From Leptospirales bacterium (lineage in GTDB: Bacteria; Spirochaetota; Leptospiria; Leptospirales; Leptonemataceae), in contig JAIBBN010000012.1 of NCBI GenBank assembly GCA_019694655.1, positions 1 to 64,000 on the forward strand: a stretch of 64,000 bases of DNA. Reading direction: 5' to 3'. The first letter of the stretch is position 1. Each line of letters begins with the position of its first letter. Of the stretch, positions 48,054-56,844 are shown one piece after another. Under the pieces are notes generated by a model. It searched no databases and had not been told where the DNA came from. It saw only the letters and a program-made list of their open reading frames with translations. A program made the position numbers and the translations under genes.

Positions 48054-48721
48054 GCCGAGAATTCGGCCACAACGGCGCTCGTGAATTCCGCCGGGCACAG
48101 CCGCCACTCGTCGCCGCGACGCAGCCAGAGGCCCTCGCGCCAGGGCGCCGGATTGTTGCGCCGCAGGCTCGCTTCATCCATCTGCAGAATCGACTCAAAG
48201 CGTACGCGACGATGCAAAGGAATGGCCAGCTTTCCGCGTTGCGCCCGAGCAAAAAGTACAAAACCGATCTCCGAAGCCGGCAGTTCGCCCATCAAAGAGC
48301 TGAGCGGATAGATCTCGCCTTGCAGAGAGGCGCAGGGCAAGGGCGGCGCCAGACGCAGTCCTGCTTCCAATCGACTGTGGACGCGGACGATGGCAGATAC
48401 CGGTATGGCCAGTCCGTGCACCCCATCCTGAATCGTCTGGAAGGAGACGCTGCGCGCCGGACGCGGACTCTCGGAGGCCTCTGGCGGCGCCGATGGCGCG
48501 GCCGTTTGCTGCAAGAGCGCCTCGAGATTGCGTGCAGCTCGAATGACGCGCCGGCTCTTCTGTGTGGCCCACTCCACCCGCCCCGGATTGGCATCGGGAT
48601 GGTAGAGTTTGATCAAACGTTTGAATTGCCGTTTTAATCCGGCGAGGTCGGGCAGCTCGCGAAGTTCAAGCTCGCTGAGCAGCTCGGCGGAGGCAGCTGC
48701 CGGCGCAGAATGTACGGCCAT
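48050..48721 (-). CDS. J-domain protein with a CheW-like C-terminal domain (223 aa)
   Basis: Residues 20-72 look like a J domain: helix II (LKRQFKRLIKLYH), the invariant HPD motif (HPDANPG) and helix III. This should stimulate an Hsp70. From about 90 to 220 the layout follows CheW: LAIPVSAIVRV, then PLPCASLQGEIYPLSSLMG, GKLAIPLHRRVRFESILQM and a final GLWLRRGDEWRLC. In CheW these are the strands that bind receptor and kinase. The CheW resemblance is by eye. The stop overlaps the start of the methyltransferase gene. Confidence 0.7.
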   Translation of the reverse strand: MAVHSAPAAASAELLSELELRELPDLAGLKRQFKRLIKLYHPDANPGRVEWATQKSRRVIRAARNLEALLQQTAAPSAPPEASESPRPARSVSFQTIQDGVHGLAIPVSAIVRVHSRLEAGLRLAPPLPCASLQGEIYPLSSLMGELPASEIGFVLFARAQRGKLAIPLHRRVRFESILQMDEASLRRNNPAPWREGLWLRRGDEWRLCPAEFTSAVVAEFSA

Positions 48722-48764
48722 CCTTCAGCTGATCGGCAGTTTGCGGGGCTTTTTGTCGAAGTTT

Positions 48765-50342
48765 TCAGAATCGGCGGCGCCAGAGCCAAGCGGCTTCGAG
48801 GTGCTCAATGGCTGGCAGCCTGCGCACCTCCCACTGTCCGGCCTGCGACCAGAGGTATAGATGCAGCAGAGGTTCCCAGCTGTGGTTTGCGTCCAGCAGG
48901 AAGCAATCAATCTGCTCATAGCGCTGAATCAGAAAGGCTGCCGGCGATTTGCCGCTTTCCGGATCGACGCCAAAGCGCAGTTTTCCGGGCACAAATTCCA
49001 AACGCTCGACGCGAGGATGGTTCCGGCCCAATTCGAAGTAAGGGTCGGGTCGCACGCGCAGATAGACGCGGCGGCATTCGGCGGCCGCTGCGCTTTCGTC
49101 CTGCAAGCGTTGCCGGTAGGCCGACGCCAGATGTCGCTGGCTGGCGTGATGGACGTAGTAAGCGCTCAGCGCCGGAAAGAGCAAAAAGGCCAGAGCAGCC
49201 GGCGCGACGCGCCAGCTGCCGGTCTCTGCAATCATCGCAGCCAGCAGAATCAAATAGGCGTTGAATTGCAGAGGATACCACATTTCCGAGGCGGCCAAAG
49301 TCATGGCAAAGAGCGCCGCACTCATTATGCTGAAGCGCAGCAATTCTGGCGGCCGACGCCAGAATTGCTGCGCCGGAAAACGCAGCAGGTTGCGCCAGGT
49401 CAGCGGACGCCCGGCGCCTTCCTTGTGCAGCAGGCGCCAACCCTGCCACAGCCCCAGCGCCAGACTGGCGCCGATCAACAATGCAACCAACATCATGCCC
49501 GGTCGGCGCAGCGAATACTGGGCAAGATAGACGACAAATACTCCGCCGGTGTCGCCGCCGCTCCACTGGACAATATCGCTCTTGCGACGAAGCTGAGAGA
49601 GAAACTGAACTTGAAACAAGGACCAGTTGCTCAGGATGTAATAAATCCAGGCGCAGGAAGTCAGGAGTGCGCCAATAACCGCCGCCCGCAGCCCGCGCCA
49701 GTGCGGCCAGAGCGCTACCACGGCCAGCGGCGCCAGCACGATGGCAATGGGATGACTGCAAGCAGCGCCGCCAATGGCCATTCCGCCCAGCAGCGCATAG
49801 CGCAGCGATCGCGGCTGTTCTTGTTCGAGCAGCGCCAGTCGACTGGAACGCAATAGCGCCCACATTGCCGTGAGCGACAGTCCAAGGGCCAGCATGTCCA
49901 TGCGTGCAGCATTGGCCGAGCGTAGAAACAATGGATCCAGTGCAACGGCGACGCCGGACAATGCTGCCAGCAGCGACGAGCGCAGCAGGTCGCGGGCCAG
50001 CATCTGGAAGGCCAGCAGGGTCATGGCGGCAAGTGCTGTGGAAAGCCATCGCGCCGCTTCCAGGCTTTCGCCGCTGAACTGGTAAACGGCGGAAAGTAAG
50101 AGCATATACAGCGGAGAATTCCAGAGTGTGGCCTGGTCCATTCCCGGGATCAAGCCGCTGAGCACGCGCGTAGCAAAAGGACCGCCAGCTGCCAGACTGG
50201 CCGCAGGACTGGAAAACAAGGCTTCGTCAGGCCAAACAGGCGGCAAAAAGGAAGCTGTAAAATGGCGCCCAAGCAGGAGGGCCGCAATGCTCGGCAAGGC
50301 AATGACCAGACTGCGGCGCAGCCCCAGGAGCGCCCCTTTCAT
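48765..50342 (-). CDS. GT-C family membrane glycosyltransferase (PMT/ArnT-like)
   Basis: A 525-residue protein with about ten hydrophobic helices in the first 400 residues and a soluble C-terminal part. The first periplasmic loop has PVWPDEALFSSPAASLAAGG, matching the acidic catalytic motif (D-E) of PMT_2/ArnT/GT39 glycosyltransferases, and then LIPGMDQATLWNSPLYMLLL. It would transfer a sugar from a lipid carrier onto a lipid or protein in the periplasm. The acceptor is unknown. It sits four bases after the STAS gene on the same strand. Confidence 0.82.
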   Translation of the reverse strand: MKGALLGLRRSLVIALPSIAALLLGRHFTASFLPPVWPDEALFSSPAASLAAGGPFATRVLSGLIPGMDQATLWNSPLYMLLLSAVYQFSGESLEAARWLSTALAAMTLLAFQMLARDLLRSSLLAALSGVAVALDPLFLRSANAARMDMLALGLSLTAMWALLRSSRLALLEQEQPRSLRYALLGGMAIGGAACSHPIAIVLAPLAVVALWPHWRGLRAAVIGALLTSCAWIYYILSNWSLFQVQFLSQLRRKSDIVQWSGGDTGGVFVVYLAQYSLRRPGMMLVALLIGASLALGLWQGWRLLHKEGAGRPLTWRNLLRFPAQQFWRRPPELLRFSIMSAALFAMTLAASEMWYPLQFNAYLILLAAMIAETGSWRVAPAALAFLLFPALSAYYVHHASQRHLASAYRQRLQDESAAAAECRRVYLRVRPDPYFELGRNHPRVERLEFVPGKLRFGVDPESGKSPAAFLIQRYEQIDCFLLDANHSWEPLLHLYLWSQAGQWEVRRLPAIEHLEAAWLWRRRF

Positions 50343-50346
50343 CTGG

Positions 50347-50688
50347 CTAATCCTGAAGCGCCAGCTGGATGGCTTCCGGTTCGCGCAGCGCGCTCTTGAA
50401 AAGCTGACCGAGCTCGACTACATCGAGCAGTTTTTGCACTGCCGGCGAAATCTCGCAGAGCACCAGTTGCTTGCGATGCTCGCCCATGAAGCGATAGATG
50501 CCCAGCAAAGCGCCAACGCCGGAACTTGAAATATAGGTGACGCGCGCCAGATTGATCACCAGCGGCTGCATATTTTCTTTCAGCCGATTGCGCACCGCGG
50601 TCTCCAGCGTATCGCTGCGCGATATGTCAAGACGGCCGCTGAGTTTCAGCACCCATACTCCGCGCGTTTGTTCCCAGGTGGCGTCCAT
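50347..50688 (-). CDS. STAS-domain anti-sigma-factor antagonist
   Basis: A 113-residue single-domain STAS protein. It opens with GVWVLKLSGRLDISRSDTLE, and the phosphorylation loop reads YISSSGVGALLGIYRFM, with the conserved Ser before Gly. This is the SpoIIAA/RsbV type: when dephosphorylated it binds and sequesters an anti-sigma kinase. The SpoIIE phosphatases at 25 and 54-58 kb are possible partners. The ATG at 50688 is chosen; upstream codons are GC-rich and atypical. Confidence 0.9.
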   Translation of the reverse strand: MDATWEQTRGVWVLKLSGRLDISRSDTLETAVRNRLKENMQPLVINLARVTYISSSGVGALLGIYRFMGEHRKQLVLCEISPAVQKLLDVVELGQLFKSALREPEAIQLALQD

Positions 50689-50746
50689 GGCTCTACGGGG
50701 GGCAGGGTTACATCGCCGGGCGGGCAACGCGAGAAAAAAAGTCCCG

Positions 50747-50968
50747 CTATGCTACGCGGCCAGTGTCGCCAGGAGCGGCGGCGATTGGCGCCAGCAGACG
50801 CAAGCTTTCGTCATCCAGCCACTGGCGACGCCAGCGATGGCTGTATTCGCGCCAGGCATCGCGCCGCGCTCGGTTGAGGGCCAGCTCCTCCGCAGTACGC
50901 TCCGTAAGGCGATGCAGTGCGCCGCCCAGACTGGAGACCCTTCGCCAGTGTTCCAGAGGAGCATCCAT
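50747..50968 (-). CDS. Small charged helical protein (73 aa), hypothetical
   Basis: The 363-base stretch between the STAS and glycosylase genes holds this frame from an ATG at 50968. The product is rich in Arg, Glu, Leu and Trp, with an amphipathic pattern (LHRLTERTAEELALNRARRDAWREYSHRW is its helical core in two parts), as in real small proteins. No signal or family is seen. It would be the first gene of the STAS-glycosyltransferase minus-strand unit. Other frames here look like noise. Confidence 0.45.
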   Translation of the reverse strand: MDAPLEHWRRVSSLGGALHRLTERTAEELALNRARRDAWREYSHRWRRQWLDDESLRLLAPIAAAPGDTGRVA

Positions 50969-51051
50969 TCCGCTTTAAGTATCGACGTCGGCAGCGCCCG
51001 GTCCTGAGTGCAATTTGTCGCCCTTGCGCCACACTGGCGGCGTCGCAGGAG

Positions 51052-51732
51052 ATGATTCAATTCGCGCCCGTCTATCGCCGGCTGCTGGAAGCTCGCGGTC
51101 CCCTTGGCTGGTGGCCCGGCCGTACGCCTTTCGAAATCATGGTCGGGGCAATTTTGACGCAGAATACCAGCTGGCGGAATGTGGAGCTGGCCATTGCAGA
51201 ACTCCGCCGTCGCGGCTGGCTGAATCCGCGTCGCATGGCAGCTGCCGATCCAGAGCAGCTTGCCCTCGCAATTCGCAGCTCAGGCTACTACAACCAGAAG
51301 GCGCAAAAACTCAAGACCCTCTGTCGCTGGTTTTGGCGATATGGATATTCCACAAGGCGTCTGCAACTGCAGTTCGCCAGTGATCCCGAGCATCGTCTGC
51401 GTGCGGAGCTGCTTGCCTTGCGTGGAGTCGGACCAGAGACGGCGGATTCTATACTTTGCTATGCATTGCAGCTGCCTTACTTCGTAGTGGATGCCTACAC
51501 CATGCGCTGGTTGCGGCGTTACGCGCCACAGACCGGACACTTGCGCTATGAAGAGTTGCGCGTAGCGGTGGAGGGTCAATTTCGGCGCCGATTTGCCGCT
51601 GCCGAATTGCCCGGCCACTTCAATGAGTTTCACGCGCAGCTGGTGCATCATGGAGCTCGCGTTTGTACTGCGCGCAATCCAGATTGTGCGCAATGCGTTT
51701 TGCGCAAGCGCTGTCGTCGCCAGCTGGAATGA
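51052..51732 (+). CDS. HhH-GPD DNA glycosylase, MagIII-like with an Fe-S cluster
   Basis: A 226-residue base-excision repair enzyme. The helix-hairpin-helix reads LRGVGPETADSILCYALQLP and the catalytic Asp is in VVDAYTMRWLRR. Endonuclease III has Lys in GVGxKTA; here it is Glu, so a lyase reaction is not expected. The pattern resembles Helicobacter MagIII (3-methyladenine glycosylase). The [4Fe-4S] cysteines C-x6-C-x2-C-x5-C are complete at the C-terminus (CTARNPDC...CVLRKRC). ATG at 51052 follows CAGGAG. With the ATL protein, it suggests alkylation repair capacity. Confidence 0.85.
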   Translation: MIQFAPVYRRLLEARGPLGWWPGRTPFEIMVGAILTQNTSWRNVELAIAELRRRGWLNPRRMAAADPEQLALAIRSSGYYNQKAQKLKTLCRWFWRYGYSTRRLQLQFASDPEHRLRAELLALRGVGPETADSILCYALQLPYFVVDAYTMRWLRRYAPQTGHLRYEELRVAVEGQFRRRFAAAELPGHFNEFHAQLVHHGARVCTARNPDCAQCVLRKRCRRQLE

Positions 51733-51829
51733 TCAGGCGCAGCTTCAGGCCATGTTCGCGGCTGCGCGGCTAATCCGTTCTAAAAAATCCGGTGGACGAG
51801 AACATGCCAGCTCGTCCAAAATCCGCAGC

Positions 51830-52780
51830 ATGTTGCGCCCTGCTGGATCGCTGCACGTCGTGCGCAAGCTTTTGTTTCAGGCAATCCTCGTCCTGAGCTT
51901 CTCTGCGCTGGTTGCCGCGCCTGAACATTTCTCCGGCGGCGATCAGGAAGCGACGGGCAACGAAGTTGACCAGGATGAGTTTCGCGACCTGAAGCCATTT
52001 CCGACGCCCTCGCCGGCGATTCGGCGCATTGCGGCCGCAGGCGAAATTCGCATCGGCCTGCAGCGCGACTACCAGCCCTTCCATATTGAAGACGGGCGTC
52101 CCGGCTATCCCGGGATCGATCCCGAATTTGCTGAAGCGCTTGCCGGGGCGATGAATGTTCGTCTGCGCTACGAGTTCTCCGACGTGGCGACTTTGATGCG
52201 CATGCTGCAGGACGGTCGCATCGATGCGGCCTTTGGCGGCATCTCCAGCAGCCCGGAGCGCGCCCGCTACGTACGTTTCAGCGATCCCTATTTGGTCTCC
52301 GGGCCGGCGGCCTTGCTTTCCAGGCGCAGCCTGCCGGCAGAATCGGAATCAGTGGAGTTTTCACGCGTGCGCCTGCGCAGTGTCGGCGACCTGGCGACCC
52401 TGGAATCGCTGAACGTGGCAGTGCGACGCGGAACGACAACAGAGCAGTTCTTGAATATGGAAGCTTCGCTCCATCGACATCGCCTGCATAGCTTTACGGC
52501 GCGCGAAGACGCTTTGACCGCCCTGCTGGACTCTCAGGTTGACGCCCTGGCGGCCGACCGCCTTTATCTGCAGGCTCTGCTGCTACGGCGACCGGAGCTG
52601 CTGGGCCGATTTCTGCCCCTACTTGAACTTTACCGGGAGGAGCATCTGTGCATCGTCCTGGCCCAAGGCGATCCGGAGTTTGCCAGCTACTTGAATTTCT
52701 TTTTGCGAGAAATGCGGCGCACGGGCGCACAAGCGGCAATCCAGCGTCGCTACCTTGAAAATCGCGAGTGGATCCCTTGA
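51830..52780 (+). CDS. Periplasmic solute-binding protein, SBP_bac_3 type
   Basis: From the ATG at 51830 the protein has a signal peptide (VVRKLLFQAILVLSFSALVAAP) and then a family-3 binding fold: IRIGLQRDYQPFHIED, GIDPEFAEALAGAMNVRLRYEF, MLQDGRIDAAFGGISSSPERARYVRFSDPYL and LNVAVRRGTTTEQFL. Members bind amino acids or similar ligands for ABC importers or sensors; no permease is encoded nearby. Its stop overlaps the start of the outer-membrane-barrel gene (TGATG), so the two are made together. The longer upstream frame overlaps the glycosylase and is rejected. Confidence 0.85.
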   Translation: MLRPAGSLHVVRKLLFQAILVLSFSALVAAPEHFSGGDQEATGNEVDQDEFRDLKPFPTPSPAIRRIAAAGEIRIGLQRDYQPFHIEDGRPGYPGIDPEFAEALAGAMNVRLRYEFSDVATLMRMLQDGRIDAAFGGISSSPERARYVRFSDPYLVSGPAALLSRRSLPAESESVEFSRVRLRSVGDLATLESLNVAVRRGTTTEQFLNMEASLHRHRLHSFTAREDALTALLDSQVDALAADRLYLQALLLRRPELLGRFLPLLELYREEHLCIVLAQGDPEFASYLNFFLREMRRTGAQAAIQRRYLENREWIP

Positions 52781-54354
52781 TGGGCTCAGGCGCCTTGACC
52801 GCCCGATGGCAACGCATTGCCGCGGCGCTTGCCCTCTGGCTGACCTTTGCCTCATTGGCCGCCGAAGGCGCCGGGCAAAGCGAGGATTCGGAGCGGTTGC
52901 AATACAATGGCGAGGTCTTTGCGCGGGGATTTGTTCTAACCCGTGATTTGCCGGCCGCCGGGTCGGCAAACGGCGCGGGGGGTTTGCGTGCGCCGCAGAG
53001 CTACGCTGAATACATTCGCTGCAACATTTCTCCGGAGCTCTGCAAGCAATCGCCACAGCGAGAATCTCAAGATTACTATGGCATGCGCTTGCGCCTCGAC
53101 GCCAGTTTTCGCGCCAGCGATTACGTGGACGCGTTGTTTGGCATCGAAGTTGGCGAATTTGTTTTTGGTCGGGAGCAGAGTCGCAGCGGGCCGGGATCTG
53201 GCGGTCGCGGCGAAGGCGCATCCAATCTGGAGACGCGGCGTCTGCTGCTGCGCGCACATGATCGCGAGAATTTGCGCGTCCTGGATATTGGCGTCTTTTC
53301 TTTCAGTACTCCGGGGGGTCTCGTGCTGGCGCGCAGCGGCGCCGGGGCCCGCTTCTACCTGGATCCAGATCTTGCCGACCTCAGCCTCGACACGGTTTAC
53401 TTCCGGGCTGTCGACTCCTCGCAGATTGATGGCGATTCTAACGGCTTTTCCGACCGAAACTTCGCGGACATTGACATTGCGGCGTTTCGTCTGCGCTACA
53501 GCGGCCTGCGCTGGATTCGACCGGAGCTTTATGCAGTCTACCGTAACGATGGCGACCTTTCCCGGGAGGATCCGCTGCAAACGGATGCCGAACGTTCTCG
53601 CGTTTACTGGGCCGGACTGTACGCACAGTTTCAGCGCGATTGGTTCGAGGCCACCCTTCATGGCGTCGGCAACTGGGGGCGATTTGAGCGACCTTTGAGT
53701 GAAAACCCTCGATTGATTCGTATCGCCGTAGATCGCTCCGATCCGCTTTCAGCGCCGCTGGCCTCCGCTCTACAGGCGCCGATTCAGAAGCAGTACCGGA
53801 TCAATGCTGGCGCCTGGCAAATTGAGATCGCGGCGCGTATCTTCGATCAACTTCGTCTGGCGCTGGTGAGTACCGGCGCCAGCGGCCGGCCCGAAGGCGA
53901 TCAGGAACCAGACGGCAGTTCGCCGGCCTACCGCGCGGATCAATTTCGCACCGCCGGCTCGTCCTATCAGTTTTCAGAAATCGCAATCGATGATTCCGGC
54001 GGCTACTCCTTGTTTGTTTCGGGACGACTGACCGGGGTTGCTGCGGAGGGCATCCGGATTCGCTATCGACCGCTGGAGCAGCTGGAGATCAAGCTGGCCT
54101 ACTATCGCCTGCGCAGCATCCATCCAATTACGCTGCGCTACAATTCGAACTACAATTTTCTCCAGCTGCGATCGCCCAGCTCCTTTCTGGGGGAGGAAAG
54201 CAACCTGCGCTTGCAGTACGACATATTTCGCGACTTGAAGCTCTTTGCGAGTTTTGCCTGGTTCAATGCCGCCGCCGGCTACAAGAGTCTGGCCGACGCC
54301 CGTTATGGAGATTATCTGGCCGAAGCTCAATTTGGCGTGACACAAGAGTTCTGA
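52780..54354 (+). CDS. Putative outer-membrane beta-barrel protein (524 aa)
   Basis: A signal peptide (WQRIAAALALWLTFASLAAEG) precedes alternating amphipathic strands typical of a porin-like barrel: MRLRLDASFRASDYVDALFGIEV, FRLRYSGLRWIRPELYAVYRN, IRIRYRPLEQLEIKLAYYRLR. It ends LAEAQFGVTQEF, with the C-terminal aromatic that marks proteins for the BAM machine. It resembles alginate-export-type (AlgE-like) barrels, but identity is uncertain. The ATG at 52780 overlaps the stop codon of the solute-binding protein, implying a joint role in uptake or secretion. Confidence 0.78.
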   Translation: MGSGALTARWQRIAAALALWLTFASLAAEGAGQSEDSERLQYNGEVFARGFVLTRDLPAAGSANGAGGLRAPQSYAEYIRCNISPELCKQSPQRESQDYYGMRLRLDASFRASDYVDALFGIEVGEFVFGREQSRSGPGSGGRGEGASNLETRRLLLRAHDRENLRVLDIGVFSFSTPGGLVLARSGAGARFYLDPDLADLSLDTVYFRAVDSSQIDGDSNGFSDRNFADIDIAAFRLRYSGLRWIRPELYAVYRNDGDLSREDPLQTDAERSRVYWAGLYAQFQRDWFEATLHGVGNWGRFERPLSENPRLIRIAVDRSDPLSAPLASALQAPIQKQYRINAGAWQIEIAARIFDQLRLALVSTGASGRPEGDQEPDGSSPAYRADQFRTAGSSYQFSEIAIDDSGGYSLFVSGRLTGVAAEGIRIRYRPLEQLEIKLAYYRLRSIHPITLRYNSNYNFLQLRSPSSFLGEESNLRLQYDIFRDLKLFASFAWFNAAAGYKSLADARYGDYLAEAQFGVTQEF

Positions 54355-54449
54355 TTTTGACGGTCGCCCGCCGGAGCCCGGGCCGGATGAAATAATTCTT
54401 GAAATCGGAGAGAACCCATCCCGACCTTCGGTTGGCAGTGTGGTCAGCG

Positions 54450-55973
54450 ATGAACAGGTTATTCCGCATACAGGGGAAAATCCTGGTTCTGGCCCTGATT
54501 GTTGGCGCCCTGAGCGCCGGCATGGTGGCGGCTGCAGCGCTCACTCGTTCGCGTTCGGTGCTCGTCGATAAGACTCTCGAGGTTTGCCGGAATCTATCGG
54601 TGAACATTTCTCGCGCCGCGCGCGAGGAACTGTTGCTCGATACGATTTATGATAATACGCGCGCCGCTGTCAGCGGACTCAGCGATCGCGACGGTCGTAT
54701 CGAGGGACTTGCGGCCTCCTTTGTGATCAATCGCGAGGGCCTGATCGTTGCCCATACCGATCCGGCCCGCCTTGGCGGACGGGTCAGCGCAGGCGAACTG
54801 CAGAACTGGCGGGGTCTCGAATCGCTAACCCAGAGCGAAGTACGAGCGGATGGCAAGGCCTACCTGCGCTTTGCACAACCCATTCGAATTCCATTTGAGA
54901 ACCGATCCTACTGGGTTGGGGCCGCTATTTTTGATTTTGACCGGGATACGATCTACGCGCCTGTCTTCCGCATCCAGCGCGACATCATTCTTCTGGCGGC
55001 GCTGGCGCTGATTCTGGCGGCGGCAATCAGCTATGCCCTGGCCCGCCGACTTTCGCGACCAATTGTTGATCTTGCCGGGGCCGCCGACCGCATTGGCCGG
55101 GGCGACTTCAGCGTCCGCCTCAAAGCCACGGGACGCGATGAAATTGCGACGTTGACCGAGGTCTTCAACTCAATGTCGGTGCGCTTGAAAGCCAGCGAAG
55201 CGCAACGCGCTCAGCAGGCGGCAATGAAGCGCGAGTTTGAAATTGCCCGCGGCATCCAGATGGGCTTGCTGCCTGCCAACGGCGATTATGGTCCCTACTA
55301 TTTCCAGGGTTTGATGCGCACTGCGGACGAGGTCGGCGGCGACTACTTTGACTGCATTCCACACGGCGCGGGTCGCGATCGCGGCTGGTGGTTTATCATT
55401 GGCGATGTCTCCGGCCACGGACTGTCCGCCGGACTGACCATGTTGATGGCGCAAACAGCGCTCCATGCCGCCCTGCTGCACGATGCAAAACTCGATCCGG
55501 CCCGGGCTTACGAGGTCGTCAACCGTACGCTCTACCGAAACCTGAATCTCCTGCAGCAAAACCGCTACATGACCGCCGCCTTCTACCGCGCGGACTCCGC
55601 TGGACGCTTTCGTGGCGCCGGCTTGCATCTTGACGCGCTGATCTGGCGCAAACGCAGCCACAAGGTGGAAAGCGCGCAGACCGATGGACTCTGGCTTGGC
55701 GTGGAACCGGACCTGCGCGGAATTCTCCGTCCGCTGCGCTTTCAGTTGCAATCTGGCGACGCCGTTCTGTTGTACACGGATGGTCTGGTGGAAGCCGCCA
55801 GTCCCTCGGGCGAGCTGTTTGGGGATGAGCGCCTGATCGCAGCCGTAGCCGAATTTGGCGATCTGCCCGAAGAGCAATTTTGTAAGCGACTGAATTCCGC
55901 ACTCGAAAAATTTACGGGCGGGGCGGCGCTGGCAGACGATGTAAGTTTTGCCTTTGTGCGGCGCAGGAAGTAG
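54450..55973 (+). CDS. Membrane HAMP-SpoIIE-type phosphatase (507 aa)
   Basis: Two transmembrane helices (about 9-31 and 180-200) bracket a periplasmic sensor (about 32-178) with a dCache/PAS-like core (ASFVINREGLIVAHTDP). A HAMP domain follows (RRLSRPIVDLAGAADRI, GDFSVRLKATGRDEI), a short coiled coil, then a SpoIIE phosphatase domain with TADEVGGDYFD, IGDVSGHGLSAGL, LYTDGLVEA and LADDVSF. All metal-binding acids are present. It should dephosphorylate a STAS antagonist, possibly the one encoded at 56476. ATG 54450 is preferred to the TTG at 54399. Confidence 0.93.
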   Translation: MNRLFRIQGKILVLALIVGALSAGMVAAAALTRSRSVLVDKTLEVCRNLSVNISRAAREELLLDTIYDNTRAAVSGLSDRDGRIEGLAASFVINREGLIVAHTDPARLGGRVSAGELQNWRGLESLTQSEVRADGKAYLRFAQPIRIPFENRSYWVGAAIFDFDRDTIYAPVFRIQRDIILLAALALILAAAISYALARRLSRPIVDLAGAADRIGRGDFSVRLKATGRDEIATLTEVFNSMSVRLKASEAQRAQQAAMKREFEIARGIQMGLLPANGDYGPYYFQGLMRTADEVGGDYFDCIPHGAGRDRGWWFIIGDVSGHGLSAGLTMLMAQTALHAALLHDAKLDPARAYEVVNRTLYRNLNLLQQNRYMTAAFYRADSAGRFRGAGLHLDALIWRKRSHKVESAQTDGLWLGVEPDLRGILRPLRFQLQSGDAVLLYTDGLVEAASPSGELFGDERLIAAVAEFGDLPEEQFCKRLNSALEKFTGGAALADDVSFAFVRRRK

Positions 55974-55993
55974 CAGCAGGAGTAGATTGAGTC

Positions 55994-56479
55994 ATGTCCT
56001 TTTCGCTTAAGATTGAGCCGGAATGGAACGTAATCAAGAGGATCAAAGAAATGATCCTGAAAGACGAGGCCGTCGCCGCCTATGGCAAGGATTTTCAGGA
56101 ACAGGCGTTGCTGGCGGCGATTGAGCTGGTTGAGAATGGACTCAAATACTCCGATGGTCCTCAGGCCTTTCCCGTTGATTTTCGTTTTGAAATGAGCAAA
56201 GAGCAATGCTTGATTGAAGTTCGCAACCGCACCAGCAGCGAGCTGCATCGCCAGGCGCTGCGCGAGACTTTGGACAAGATGCGCAGCGGAGATCCATTCG
56301 AGATGTATGTGGAACGTCTGGAGCAGGTCAAGCACCGGCCGGACGGCTTCAGTCGTATGGGATTGATTCGAATCATTTACGAAGCGGAGTTTGAGCTGTC
56401 GGCCGATATCCAGGGCGACCAGATAGTGATGCGCGCCGTTCGGAAGCTTGAGCCTCAGGGCACAGTCGGGAAAGAATGA
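55994..56479 (+). CDS. HATPase-like regulator (anti-sigma-kinase-like, slr1658-type)
   Basis: A 161-residue protein. The segment LLAAIELVENGLKYSDG is an N-box as in GHKL/HATPase domains (Glu and Asn present), and GFSRMGLIRIIYEAEF may be the G2-type loop. The classical G1 DxGxG is not seen, so kinase activity is uncertain. Size and position, just before a STAS-like protein, match the regulator pair described in cyanobacteria as slr1658/slr1659. The stop overlaps the next start (ATGA). Confidence 0.72.
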   Translation: MSFSLKIEPEWNVIKRIKEMILKDEAVAAYGKDFQEQALLAAIELVENGLKYSDGPQAFPVDFRFEMSKEQCLIEVRNRTSSELHRQALRETLDKMRSGDPFEMYVERLEQVKHRPDGFSRMGLIRIIYEAEFELSADIQGDQIVMRAVRKLEPQGTVGKE

Positions 56480-56844
56480 AGCTGAAGAATCTGGCCATTG
56501 ACGAGTTTTCAGTCGAGCCCTCCGTGGAGGAGGGGCGGATGAATCTGCATTTTCGCGGGGCGATCCACGCTGCGCAGCCGGAAGAGTTTCTATCGCCGTA
56601 CCTGGACCGGGCTCTGGAAGAAGCAAGCGAGGGCAAACTACGTTTGGTCTGCGACTTCCGTGAGCTGGAGTACATGAATTCGGCCAGTATTCCGCCGCTG
56701 ATCCACCTTCTGCGGCGCATGGCCGAACTGCAGGTAGAGGGCGAGTTTATCTATGACGCATCGAGAAAGGTTCAGACGGCTTCCTTTCGCGCCCTTGATG
56801 TGATTGCACGGAAGTCAGAGTTCACCAGCGTTCGGGGAGTTTGA
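56476..56844 (+). CDS. STAS-like regulator (slr1659-type)
   Basis: A 122-residue single-domain protein. The pattern MNLHFRGAIHAAQPEEFLSPYLDRAL, LRLVCDFRELEYMNSASIPPLIHLL fits a STAS fold, with Ser residues in NSASIPP at the phosphorylation loop. It is a likely substrate of the flanking SpoIIE phosphatases and partner of the HATPase-like protein. It overlaps both neighbours: ATGA with the gene before and TGATG with the gene after, so all three are translationally coupled. Confidence 0.78.
   Translation: MKLKNLAIDEFSVEPSVEEGRMNLHFRGAIHAAQPEEFLSPYLDRALEEASEGKLRLVCDFRELEYMNSASIPPLIHLLRRMAELQVEGEFIYDASRKVQTASFRALDVIARKSEFTSVRGV

Noticed and set aside
48861-49856. 331-aa plus-strand frame opposite the glycosyltransferase
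   Set aside because: Glutamine- and Arg-rich with no hydrophobic pattern, whereas the minus frame has clear membrane helices and a catalytic motif.
51794-51817. GGACGAG/CTCGTCC hairpin upstream of the solute-binding protein
   Set aside because: No T-tract at the right distance on either strand, and no gene ends on the minus strand there; left as a possible chance inverted repeat.
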